Positions 35,603 through 43,306 of a stretch of DNA of 64,000 nucleotides are shown here, piece by piece. The position numbers were made by a program, and so were the translations under genes. Position 1 is the stretch's first letter. The number at the start of each line of letters is the position of its first letter. The notes under the pieces are model-generated. The model was not told where the DNA came from. It worked only from the letters and a program-made list of their open reading frames with translations, and did not search any database. Source of the DNA: Roseiarcus sp963783175 (GTDB taxonomy: Bacteria; Pseudomonadota; Alphaproteobacteria; Rhizobiales; Beijerinckiaceae); contig CAWANG010000006.1 of assembly GCA_963783175.1 (NCBI GenBank), forward strand, positions 62,001-126,000. Direction: 5' to 3'.

Positions 35603-36111
35603 AGCCGCCCATATCGGGAGGCGTAGTCGCGCTCCTTGTCGTCTGCGCCGACCAAATCGTGAAGGTAGCGGTCCTGTCGCGTTCTGACTGGCTGGCGGCC
35701 CATTCAGAGCCTTTGGCTCCTTTCCTTGATCTGACTCTGCGGTGGAATCGGGGCATTTCGTTCAGTCTATTCGCTCGCGATTCGGCGTCGGCAGAGACCG
35801 CCCTCCTCACGCTCACGCTCGCGGCGACCGGGTTGCTAGGGTGGTGGCTCTCTCGATCCCGATCGGTACTGCCAGCCGTCGGCCTCGGACTGATCATCGG
35901 CGGCGCCCTTGGCAATGCGATCGACCGCATTGTTCATGGCGCCGTTGTTGACTATCTCGACCTGCACGCCTTTGGCCGCCACTTTTTTGTCTTTAATCTC
36001 GCCGATGCAGCCATTAATATCGGCGTTGCGCTGTTAATCGTCGATCTGTTGCCCCTTCCGCGGGCGTCAGCCCGCCGAACCGAGAGGAATCCGCCCCATG
36101 CCGCGAGCTGA
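35599..36111 (+). CDS. lspA: Lipoprotein signal peptidase (signal peptidase II)
   Basis: LspA cleaves the signal peptide of prolipoproteins after diacylglyceryl transfer; CpaD is one candidate substrate in this window. The 170-residue protein has four membrane spans and both catalytic aspartates, in GALGNAIDRIVHG and HFFVFNLADAAINIG. The start is GTG at 35599, overlapping the ileS stop by four bases (GTGA). A longer in-frame upstream extension is not conserved. Confidence 0.93.
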   Translation: MKPPISGGVVALLVVCADQIVKVAVLSRSDWLAAHSEPLAPFLDLTLRWNRGISFSLFARDSASAETALLTLTLAATGLLGWWLSRSRSVLPAVGLGLIIGGALGNAIDRIVHGAVVDYLDLHAFGRHFFVFNLADAAINIGVALLIVDLLPLPRASARRTERNPPHAAS

Positions 36112-36204
36112 GATCGAAAATTACTTGTCTCCAGGGCCTTTTCAGGAGCTTCAACAAGCGTCATCGAATAGCCGGAATTTGTGGCGAGATACGCCGAAGT
36201 TGAA

Positions 36205-36231
36205 TTGCCGTCGCAATATCGCCGACGGCAA
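36205..36231. repeat. Perfect 9-bp inverted repeat in the leader of the next gene
   Basis: TTGCCGTCG (36205-36213) and CGACGGCAA (36223-36231) flank a 9-nt loop. The hairpin ends just before the ribosome-binding site AAGGGG and 12 bp before the start codon at 36243, so it could tune translation or act as an lspA-side processing signal. No T-tract follows. Confidence 0.5.
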
Positions 36232-36242
36232 GGGGTAGGGCG

Positions 36243-36854
36243 ATGGGCTTTGGGTTGCGGCTAGCGGCGGTCGCGTTCGTGATGACCTCGGCCGGTTTCA
36301 TCAATATGCCCGCTTGGGCCGGCGACGACGGCCAGGCGCCTCTTTGGCAAGGAATCGGGTCGATTTTTGGTCCGGTTATCGGTTTTGGATTCAATGACAA
36401 GCCGCCTCCGATCGACTACCGCGAGCATGGCAAGATCGTCGTGCCGCCGAAAATGGACTTACCGCCGCCCGACGCCTCGGCGTCCGTCGACCCGGCGTGG
36501 CCCGTGAATCAGGAGGTTGTGCGCAGAAAAGCGCTGAAGGAGGAAGGGAAGAAGACGATTGCTGGGGTCGGGGACGCGCGTCTGCGATACACCCACCCCT
36601 TCCCCTCGAACGAACCCGTAACCGTTCGCGCCGTCACCCCGGATGGCCAGGAAGTGAAATGCCAGGGCGCCTGCGGACAAGCGTCGTCAGTGCTCGGCAA
36701 CCTCAATCCGCTGAACTGGGTCGGAATGGGAAAAAGCGCCGTGCCGCTCGGGCCTGAGCCTGACCGTGAATGGTTGACCGATCCGCCGAAGGGTTTTCGC
36801 GCCCCGGTCGAGCCGTCCCAAGGATCGGCGCCGCAGGGATCGGCCTCGAACTGA
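36243..36854 (+). CDS. Conserved exported protein of unknown function
   Basis: The 203-residue protein has an N-terminal signal peptide (LRLAAVAFVMTSAGFINMPAWA, cleavage near residue 26) and a Pro-rich, low-complexity mature part with KIVVPPKMDLPPPDAS and NPLNWVGMGK. Alphaproteobacterial proteins of this type usually follow lspA; no function is known to me. It lies in the ileS-lspA transcription unit and ends in a terminator that overlaps its stop codon. Confidence 0.75.
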   Translation: MGFGLRLAAVAFVMTSAGFINMPAWAGDDGQAPLWQGIGSIFGPVIGFGFNDKPPPIDYREHGKIVVPPKMDLPPPDASASVDPAWPVNQEVVRRKALKEEGKKTIAGVGDARLRYTHPFPSNEPVTVRAVTPDGQEVKCQGACGQASSVLGNLNPLNWVGMGKSAVPLGPEPDREWLTDPPKGFRAPVEPSQGSAPQGSASN

Positions 36855-36865
36855 GGCCTATTTTG
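36842..36865 (+). terminator. Intrinsic terminator overlapping the stop of the exported protein gene
   Basis: GGCCTC (36842-36847) and GAGGCC (36853-36858) form a 6-bp stem with a 5-nt loop, followed by TATTTTG. The TGA stop (36852-36854) is inside the structure. Confidence 0.6.
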
Positions 36866-37359
36866 CGCCGTCGCCGCGCCTGTTATGGCGATTCTGGCTC
36901 CGAATTTCGACCCACGGTCGAATTGAAGCTTGGCGACAAGAGGAAAGGACGCTATCCTATGCGCAAAGGATTCGCCGCCGGCGGAGATTTTTGATAGGTC
37001 AGTGCTCCGCCGCGCACGGATGCGAATCGCCGAATGAAGGGCCGTTGGGGGCCGAGGCGCTGAAGTCGCGGAAAACGGTTAACCGATAACGAACGGTCAG
37101 GCGAGGCGACCTGCGCAAGGGCCTTCCGGACAAAGGATGTTGTCCGGGCGCGGCCACCAGCGCGGCGCTCGCAAAAGGAATTCGCACGGGATTGGGATCA
37201 AAACGGTCGTTCGTGTCCGGGCTTCGGGTGCGATGAGACCAGCCCATTCGAGTGACGCGAAGGCGTGAATTGCGCCTGCTTGCGCCAAAATCGAAAAAGC
37301 TTGCGCCGAAAATGATCGCAAAGCTGCGGGCCTAACCGGATACATGTTGGGAAAACAAA
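36855..37359. other. 505-bp intergenic region with one hairpin
   Basis: Apart from the terminator at its left edge I see no gene. A perfect 8-bp inverted repeat CCGGACAA (37126-37133) / TTGTCCGG (37140-37147) with a 6-nt loop lies in the middle. The right end should hold the promoter of the DUF4167 gene. The M16 peptidase genes that often follow this position in Rhizobiales are absent. Confidence 0.4.
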
Positions 37360-38328
37360 ATGAGACCAGGTCAGAATAAGAGGATGCGCGGCCGGCCGAC
37401 GAACAATCGGCGAGGCCCCAATCCTTTGACACGATCCTACGAATCAAATGGACCGGATGTCAAAATACGCGGGAACGCGCATCATGTCGCCGAGAAATAC
37501 CTCCAGCTTGCGAGAGACGCCCACACGGGGGGAGATCCGGTCGCGGCGGAGAATTATCTGCAGCACGCGGAGCATTACTTTCGACTTATCGCTGCCGCGC
37601 AGGCCGCGCAGGCGCTCGCACAGAGCGGCCAGCCGCGATCGCCTGGAGAAGGCGAGGGCGACGACATGGAAGACGATGGCGATTTCGGCGCGCTGTCGGA
37701 TCGATTCGCCTCGCCCGCGGAGCGCCAGAGCGCCTATCAGCAGCCGCAACAGGGGTTTCAACCGCAACCGATGCCAACCCCCCCGCAACCCTACGTCGAG
37801 CGGCCTCCTTACGAGGGCGAGCGTCAGAGCCAGAGCGATCGGTCGGGTTTTGCCAATCGGCAGGACCGGCAGGGCAACAGGTTTCCCGAACGCGGCTCGC
37901 GACAAGACCGGCCTTTTGCCGAGCGCAACGAGGGCTATCGCGACAACCGGCACGGACGCGACGGTCGTCCGCGGGATTTCCGGCCGTATCGTGATTCCCA
38001 GCCCCAACCCTCGAGGGATGTCGGCGCCGAGGGAGCTGCGCAGCCAGGACTCCCGTCTTTCATAACGGCAAGCCCGAGGTCCAACGCCACTGATCCAGCA
38101 ACAGGCGCGCCGTTGCCGGATGGGATCGCCTCGCCTGCGCAAGTCGGCGCGCCTGAAGGTGCGCCCTCGGAGTTCGAATCGCCGCCGAGCGAGGGCGCTG
38201 CCTTTCCGCCCCGCGGTCGACGCCGGCGACTACGGTCGCCTTACGGGTTTGGTGGAGGAAGCTCAGCGGAAACGGGCGGAATGGACGGGACCCCGGAAGT
38301 CACCGACGACTCGCCCGTGACGGAATAG
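37360..38328 (+). CDS. DUF4167 domain protein
   Basis: The 322-residue protein starts with the conserved DUF4167 domain (about residues 1-85: MRPGQNKRMRGRP, NPLTRSYESNGPDVKIRG, EKYLQLARDAHTGGDPVAAENYLQHAEHYFR). It then becomes a long disordered tail rich in Gln, Arg, Pro and Gly (QDRQGNRF, RQDRPFAER, RDNRHGRDG). The basic start and RG/RQ-rich tail suggest nucleic-acid binding, but the function is not established. It is usually beside prmC; here prmC is at 45670. Its 3' end overlaps the convergent response-regulator gene by 29 bp. Confidence 0.9.
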   Translation: MRPGQNKRMRGRPTNNRRGPNPLTRSYESNGPDVKIRGNAHHVAEKYLQLARDAHTGGDPVAAENYLQHAEHYFRLIAAAQAAQALAQSGQPRSPGEGEGDDMEDDGDFGALSDRFASPAERQSAYQQPQQGFQPQPMPTPPQPYVERPPYEGERQSQSDRSGFANRQDRQGNRFPERGSRQDRPFAERNEGYRDNRHGRDGRPRDFRPYRDSQPQPSRDVGAEGAAQPGLPSFITASPRSNATDPATGAPLPDGIASPAQVGAPEGAPSEFESPPSEGAAFPPRGRRRRLRSPYGFGGGSSAETGGMDGTPEVTDDSPVTE

Positions 38329-38710
38329 TCGAAGTTGCGGACGGTTGCCGGGCGCTAACGAAGGCGAATTTTGCTCGCATGTGATCCGCATCGAACGGCT
38401 TCAATATGAAATCGCTCGCTCCGGCGTGCATCGCGCGGGCAATCTGGGCGACATCGTTCTCGTTTAGGCAAATGACCGCCTTCGGACCGTCGCCGCAGTG
38501 CATCCGCCGCAGTTTCCTGAGGAATTCACAACCGTCCAGCGCCGGCATGCTACCGTCGACGAAAATGGCGTCCGGCATCGAAAGGGAGCAGACCGCGAGC
38601 GCCTGACGCGCATCCGAGGCTTCGGTAATCTCCAGGTTCATGCCCTCAAGAACACGGCGGACAATTTTTCTGATCACGGCGGAGTCGTCCACCACCAGGA
38701 CATGTCGCAT
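38300..38710 (-). CDS. CheY-like single-domain response regulator
   Basis: The 136-residue protein is a lone receiver domain: MRHVLVVDDSAVIRKIVRRV, the expected phospho-acceptor Asp in DAIFVDGSMPALDG, and the conserved Lys in SDFILKPFDADH. Upstream ATGs at 38728 and 38755 are possible, but 38710 gives the family N-terminus. It lies 126 bp downstream of chpT on the same strand. This pairing is common in Rhizobiales and suggests it exchanges phosphate with the ChpT phosphorelay, which is inference. Confidence 0.85.
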   Translation of the reverse strand: MRHVLVVDDSAVIRKIVRRVLEGMNLEITEASDARQALAVCSLSMPDAIFVDGSMPALDGCEFLRKLRRMHCGDGPKAVICLNENDVAQIARAMHAGASDFILKPFDADHMRAKFAFVSARQPSATSTIPSRASRR

Positions 38711-38836
38711 CCTCAAGCCTTCGTTCATTCGAATAACGACTGACGGCCCCAACAATTAAAGACCGATGCTTCAAATGGCGTTAATAGGAGCGTCGTTGAG
38801 ACCTTCGCCGCTGCTTTGAGCCGCGACGGCTGCGCC

Positions 38837-39493
38837 TCATTGCGTGTCGCCAGTCGCCAGTGCCGGAGAAGCAGTCAGTGTTACGGTGTCTTGCGCAGTT
38901 GAGGTATTCAGCGTCGCTTGACACTCGCGCGCCAGGAGCGTGGTGAAATAGAGTTGGATGGAATGACCGTCGATCGCTTCCGAGGGAAAGGCGCTGGTTA
39001 GAATGTCGGCTGCGCTGTGCGATAGTCGGGCGTTCGCGCCCTTGGCCTCGACCCGCATCGTCATTGCGCCCTCGCCATTCGAGAGGTCGACGGTAATGAT
39101 GCCGCCGCGGGGAATCGAGCCGGCGGCGATGAGGCAAAGATTGAGCAAGAGCTTGACCATATTTCGCGACGCCAGCCGCCGGGCCGCGGTCCACTGCAGA
39201 ATCGTGCGGTCGTTAGCGAAAATGTCCCGCGCCACCCTTTCGGCGTCGCCGGTGTCGATCGACGCGCCAAACGAGCCCGCGGCCCCGAAGGCGAGACGGC
39301 AGAATTGGAGGCGCGCCGAGGCCGAAATCGCGCTTTTCTTTATGAGTTCCATGGCCACCGCTCGCATCTCCTCGTCCTCCTCGTCGTCGAGCACTTCGAG
39401 GCCATTGACGATCGCCCCGACCGGGCTGATCACGTCGTGGCATACGCGCGAGCACAACAGCGCCGCCAGGTCGAGCGGGGTGAGCGAGGCCAT
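38837..39493 (-). CDS. chpT: Histidine phosphotransferase ChpT
   Basis: ChpT passes phosphate from the CckA hybrid kinase to CtrA and CpdR in the alphaproteobacterial cell-cycle circuit. The 218-residue protein has the DHp-like helix with the phospho-histidine in LCSRVCHDVISPVGAIVNGL near residue 20, then a degenerate HATPase-like domain. A GTG at 39499 would add two residues. Its presence makes the CtrA-type sites at the presumed origin and pilus promoters in this window more meaningful. Confidence 0.88.
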   Translation of the reverse strand: MASLTPLDLAALLCSRVCHDVISPVGAIVNGLEVLDDEEDEEMRAVAMELIKKSAISASARLQFCRLAFGAAGSFGASIDTGDAERVARDIFANDRTILQWTAARRLASRNMVKLLLNLCLIAAGSIPRGGIITVDLSNGEGAMTMRVEAKGANARLSHSAADILTSAFPSEAIDGHSIQLYFTTLLARECQATLNTSTAQDTVTLTASPALATGDTQ

Positions 39494-39765
39494 GGTCACG
39501 GAGCTAATCCTAGGTTCGATATCGGCCTCATGGCGCCAAGAAGAGCCATGCCGCCACGCTGAAGTGGTTCGAACTCCTGTCTATCCGATTCGTCGCTTCG
39601 TAGCGACGTGGCCTCGCAAATCCGCCGGAATGAATTCGCCCTGCCATGGTCGGACGCAGAACAACGTAGATTATTGCGAGCCGCGGACGTGGCGGCTGTG
39701 ATCTGGTCCATGACCGGGCTCGGTCCGAAAGGTTCGCGGTCCTGTCTTCAGACGAGGGAGGGGTC

Positions 39766-40620
39766 TTGAACTCGGTTGCTCAGCATCCAAAACCGTTTGC
39801 GCTCGATCACAGCGCACGCGACGAGATTGCCTTGTTTCTCGCCGAGGCCGCGCTTGCGGCCGGTCCGGCGGTGATGGAGGAATACGAGCGCGGCTGCGAC
39901 GTTCGTTCGAAGGCGGACGGCAGTCCAGTGACGTCGGCCGATCATCGCGCCGAAGCGATCATCTGCGATCATCTCGCGCGCATGGCGCCCATGCCGCCGG
40001 TTTGCGCCGAAGAAGCGACCGCCGCCGGAACGTCGATCAGCGTCGTGGGGCGTTTCCTGCTCGTCGATCCGCTCGATGGGACACGCGAATTCCTGGCACG
40101 AAATGGTGAATTCACGATCAATGTGGCGCTGATCGAAGGCGGCGCGCCGATTGCCGGGGCGGTCTATGCGCCGGCAATTAGCCGGTTGTGGATTGGGGGC
40201 GATGCGGCCTTCGTCTGTGAGGTGCCTCTCGGCGCGGGATTGCCCGACAAAGGAAGGTGGCGGCGAATCCGGACCCGTCGCGCGCCTGCGCGCCTGATTG
40301 CGCTGGTGAGCCGCTCTCATGCCGACCCGCAGTCGGAGTCCTTCCTGAGACGACTGCCGATCGGCGAGGCGCGCCCTGCCGGCTCGTCGCTCAAATTCTG
40401 TCTCATTGCCGAAGGCCTCGGCGACGTCTATCCGCGTTTCGCCCCGACGATGGAATGGGATACGGCGGCCGCCGACGCAGTGCTGCGCGCGGCCGGCGGC
40501 GTTGTTCTCGCTCCCGATGGAAGGCCGCTAGCCTATGGCAAGGTCGACCGGGGACTGCACAACGGGCCGTTTGTCGCCTGGGGCGACGCGACGGCCGGAG
40601 AGAAATTTGGCTTTTGTTAA
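39766..40620 (+). CDS. cysQ: 3'(2'),5'-bisphosphate nucleotidase CysQ
   Basis: CysQ hydrolyses 3'-phosphoadenosine 5'-phosphate from sulfate assimilation. The 284-residue inositol-monophosphatase-fold protein has the metal-binding motifs CAEEAT (near 80), LLVDPLDGTREFLARNGEFT (near 100) and MEWDTAAADAVLRAAGG (near 230). The start is TTG at 39766 behind a strong purine-rich ribosome-binding site (GAGGGAGGGG). A perfect terminator overlaps its stop. Confidence 0.92.
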   Translation: MNSVAQHPKPFALDHSARDEIALFLAEAALAAGPAVMEEYERGCDVRSKADGSPVTSADHRAEAIICDHLARMAPMPPVCAEEATAAGTSISVVGRFLLVDPLDGTREFLARNGEFTINVALIEGGAPIAGAVYAPAISRLWIGGDAAFVCEVPLGAGLPDKGRWRRIRTRRAPARLIALVSRSHADPQSESFLRRLPIGEARPAGSSLKFCLIAEGLGDVYPRFAPTMEWDTAAADAVLRAAGGVVLAPDGRPLAYGKVDRGLHNGPFVAWGDATAGEKFGFC

Positions 40621-40649
40621 CGCCGCGTCAACGCGGCGTTCTTATATTT
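40619..40649 (+). terminator. Intrinsic terminator of cysQ
   Basis: AACGCCGCG (40619-40627) and CGCGGCGTT (40632-40640) form a perfect 9-bp stem with the tetraloop TCAA, followed by CTTATATTT. The stem begins inside the cysQ TAA stop. This is the clearest terminator in the window. Confidence 0.85.
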
Positions 40650-40738
40650 CCGCAAACGCCGGTTCGGCCGTTTGAGCGCGGCGCCACCGTGGCGGAGCCA
40701 CGGTTCTATTTGCGTGGCGATGCGTCTCGAGGAGGCTC

Positions 40739-41329
40739 ATGCAATCGAAACTGACCCGGCGCCGGTTCGTCGGCCTTACCATCATCGGCAGCGCTGCTAT
40801 CTTCGCCCGCGCGGCTCGCGCGGACGCTCCGCCGAACGCCGCTCCAGAGGCTTTCCCCGTCGATGAGATCGTCGACGATGGCCATCGGTTCTTCGGCACC
40901 GTTTCCCGCGGACTCGCGGACGTGGTTCAGGAAGCAGGTCGTCGGTGGGGTCTGCCTAACGCGTACGTTCTCGGCCAGGAAGCGTCCGCGGCGTTTGTGG
41001 GCGGGCTGCGGTACGGCGAAGGCAAGATGTACACCCGCAACGCCGGAAGCCGGCCGGTCTATTGGCAGGGACCATCGGTCGGATTCGACGCCGGCGGGGA
41101 CGGCGACCGGACGATGATGCTGGTCTACAACCTACCGGCGGTCGGCTCGGTTTTCCGCCGGTTTGGCGGCCTCGACGGGTCGGCCTATTTCATAGGCGGC
41201 TTCGGCTTCACCGCGCTCAACTCCGACAACATTGTCGTGGTTCCGATCCGGACCGGCCTCGGCGTCAGGCTTGGTGTCAATGTGAGCTACCTAAAATTCA
41301 CCGAGCAGGCGACCTGGAATCCGTTCTGA
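40739..41329 (+). CDS. eipA: DUF1134 envelope-integrity protein EipA
   Basis: The 196-residue protein has a twin-arginine-like signal (TRRRFVGLTIIGSAAIFARAA) and a DUF1134 domain (about residues 40-196) with GEGKMYTR, YWQGPSVGFDAGGDG and the C-terminal GVNVSYLKFT. DUF1134 proteins (EipA in Brucella and Caulobacter) are small periplasmic beta-barrel-like proteins needed for envelope integrity. It follows cysQ by 118 bp after a strong terminator, so it has its own promoter. Export route by Tat or Sec is uncertain. Confidence 0.88.
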   Translation: MQSKLTRRRFVGLTIIGSAAIFARAARADAPPNAAPEAFPVDEIVDDGHRFFGTVSRGLADVVQEAGRRWGLPNAYVLGQEASAAFVGGLRYGEGKMYTRNAGSRPVYWQGPSVGFDAGGDGDRTMMLVYNLPAVGSVFRRFGGLDGSAYFIGGFGFTALNSDNIVVVPIRTGLGVRLGVNVSYLKFTEQATWNPF

Positions 41330-41701
41330 GCAGCATATCTCGACGGAAAAGAACATAGAGTCGTCCGATCTGTTCGATCTCTATCAGACGAGAAATTCAG
41401 ACCGGCGATCGTCGAGACCGCCTCGCAGAAAAGCTTGAATCGCAAATGACCGCCCGTGCCGATCCAAAGGCGCGTGACGTCCCGGGCTCGGCTGCGATCA
41501 TCACAGACATCGGCGCCCTGATATGGCTCAGCGTCTCCCGGGGAGCGATCGCACTATTCTGATGGCGCTCGGGTTTTTCGCTTCGACGGCGGTTTCTATT
41601 ATTAGCCAGATCGCCTCCCGATACCGTTGACCAAATATTAACCCTCCCTCCCCGAGATTAGGAGCGATTTGAAGGATTGATTCCCGATTGTGGGTGTTGC
41701 C
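41330..41701. other. 372-bp intergenic region
   Basis: I see no gene, repeat or clear terminator. An AT-rich patch around 41590-41660 probably contains the promoter of the small gene that follows. Confidence 0.4.
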
Positions 41702-41902
41702 ATGAGCGACGTCATCCGCTTGCAGCCGGCGAAAGCAGCCCGTCGTTCGGCTTACGATGGCCGCGGCGCACAGATCCTGTTCTTCACTGGCGTGCGATAT
41801 GAGCGGATGAATGAAGACAAACGCGCGGCGGTGCCGCAAGCCTCCTGCGTCGCCCAGCGGCAAGGCGAAGGCAGCGGAGGCGATCGCACCCGCCGACGCT
41901 AG
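41702..41902 (+). CDS. Small conserved protein of unknown function
   Basis: The 66-residue peptide MSDVIRLQPAKAARRS...GAQILFFTGVRYERM resembles a small protein widespread in Rhizobiales, with a conserved ILFFTGVRYER block and a basic C-terminus. No function is known to me. The ATG at 41702 is chosen over one four codons upstream because MSDVIRL is the family start. The residues after YERM look less typical, so a small 3' frameshift is possible. Confidence 0.65.
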   Translation: MSDVIRLQPAKAARRSAYDGRGAQILFFTGVRYERMNEDKRAAVPQASCVAQRQGEGSGGDRTRRR

Positions 41903-41969
41903 GCGCAACGCCCGCCCGTCAGCCCGCTTGCCGCCATTCGACGATTGCGCTATGAGCCGCATCGGGACA

Positions 41970-42007
41970 CCTCTCCCCAACGAGAGGCGCCCATCTGAAA
42001 GGATGGC
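41970..42007 (+). ncRNA. serC-type RNA leader (two tandem hairpins over the serC ribosome-binding site)
   Basis: Hairpin 1: CCTCTC (41970-41975) pairs with GAGAGG (41982-41987). Hairpin 2: GCC-ATC (41989-41995, one bulged C) pairs with GATGGC (42002-42007), and its loop holds the ribosome-binding site AAAGGA. The serC ATG follows at 42013. Two small tandem hairpins just before serC match the published serC motif of alphaproteobacteria (a presumed regulatory leader of unknown ligand). I recognise it by position and structure, not by a model search. Confidence 0.7.
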
Positions 42008-42012
42008 TCAAT

Positions 42013-43185
42013 ATGACGACCACGGCGCCCGCCGTTCGCCCTGCGAACGCGTGTTTCTCTTCCGGGCCTTGCGCAAAGCGCCCCGGCTGGACCCCGACAG
42101 TTCTTCGTGATGCGGCGCTGGGACGTTCCCATCGCGCTAGGCTCCCCAAAGCCAAGCTCAAGCTCGCGATCGACTTGACGCGCGAAGTGCTCGGCGTCCC
42201 GAGCGACTACCGGATTGGCGTCACGCCGGGGTCCGACACCGGCGCGTTCGAAATGGCCTTATGGTCGGTGCTTGGCGCGCGCGGCGTCGACGTTCTGGCC
42301 TGGGAAAGCTTCGGCGAGGGCTGGGTCGCCGACATCATCAAGGAGCTCAAGCTCAAGGACGCGCGAACGTTGAAGGCACCCTATGGCGAGCTGCCTGACC
42401 TTTCGCAAGTCAATTTCGACAACGACGTCGTGTTCACCTGGAACGGCACCACCTCGGGGGTACGCGTCCCTGACGCCGATTGGATTCCGGCTGACCGCAA
42501 GGGCCTGACGCTTTGTGATGCCACGTCCGCTGCTTTCGCCCAGGACCTCGACTGGCCCAAGCTCGACGTCACTACATTTTCCTGGCAAAAAGCGCTCGGC
42601 GGAGAAGCGGGGCACGGAGTCATTATCCTGAGCCCGCGCGCGGCCGAGCGGCTTGAAACGCACAAGCCGCCGTGGCCGGTGCCGAAAATCTTCCGCCTGA
42701 CCAAGGGCGGCAAGCTAATCGAGGGCATTTTCGAGGGCGAGACCATCAACACGCCATCGATGCTGTGCGTCGAGGACTATATCGACGCCCTGCAATGGGC
42801 GAAGTCGTTCGCCGGCCTTAAGGCGCTCATCGCGCGGGCCGACGCCAATGCGAAGACGATCGCCGAATGGGTCGAACGCACCCCATGGGTCGATTTTCTC
42901 GCCCGGGTCCCCGAGACCCGGTCGAACACCAGCGTCTGCCTGAAGGTAGTCGATCCGGCGATCGCCGCGCTTTCCGCCGACGGTCAAGCCACTTTCGCAA
43001 AGGCGCTGGCGTCGTTTCTCGAGAAGGAGAAGGTCGCGTTCGACATCGGGTCGTATCGCGACGCGCCGGTCGGCCTGCGGATCTGGTGCGGCACGACAAT
43101 CGAAGCCGCCGATGTCAAGACGCTGACTCATTGGCTCGATTACGCCTTCGCTATGGAGAAGAGCAAGCTGGCTAAAGCAGCTTGA
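42013..43185 (+). CDS. serC: Phosphoserine aminotransferase
   Basis: SerC converts 3-phosphohydroxypyruvate to phosphoserine with glutamate. The 390-residue protein has NACFSSGPCAKRPGW at the N-terminus, GVTPGSDTGAFE for PLP phosphate and the PLP lysine in TTFSWQKALGGEAGHG near residue 193. It forms a two-gene unit with serA (121 bp apart) and is preceded by the RNA leader described above. The length is typical of the alphaproteobacterial form. Confidence 0.95.
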   Translation: MTTTAPAVRPANACFSSGPCAKRPGWTPTVLRDAALGRSHRARLPKAKLKLAIDLTREVLGVPSDYRIGVTPGSDTGAFEMALWSVLGARGVDVLAWESFGEGWVADIIKELKLKDARTLKAPYGELPDLSQVNFDNDVVFTWNGTTSGVRVPDADWIPADRKGLTLCDATSAAFAQDLDWPKLDVTTFSWQKALGGEAGHGVIILSPRAAERLETHKPPWPVPKIFRLTKGGKLIEGIFEGETINTPSMLCVEDYIDALQWAKSFAGLKALIARADANAKTIAEWVERTPWVDFLARVPETRSNTSVCLKVVDPAIAALSADGQATFAKALASFLEKEKVAFDIGSYRDAPVGLRIWCGTTIEAADVKTLTHWLDYAFAMEKSKLAKAA

Positions 43186-43306
43186 TCGCCGAATAGAGCC
43201 CCGAGTGGGCTTGCAGGAGGCGACTTCCTCGCGGTCTCTAGTAGCTTCAGATCCGATCCCAGACGTAGCGCCCAACGACCGCCAGCCAACCCAAGGGCAT
43301 CTACCC

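Noticed and set aside
36959..36994. 11-codon ORF MRKGFAAGGDF with a good ribosome-binding site
   Set aside because: Too short and without conservation evidence; could be the start of a lost gene, but nothing downstream supports it.
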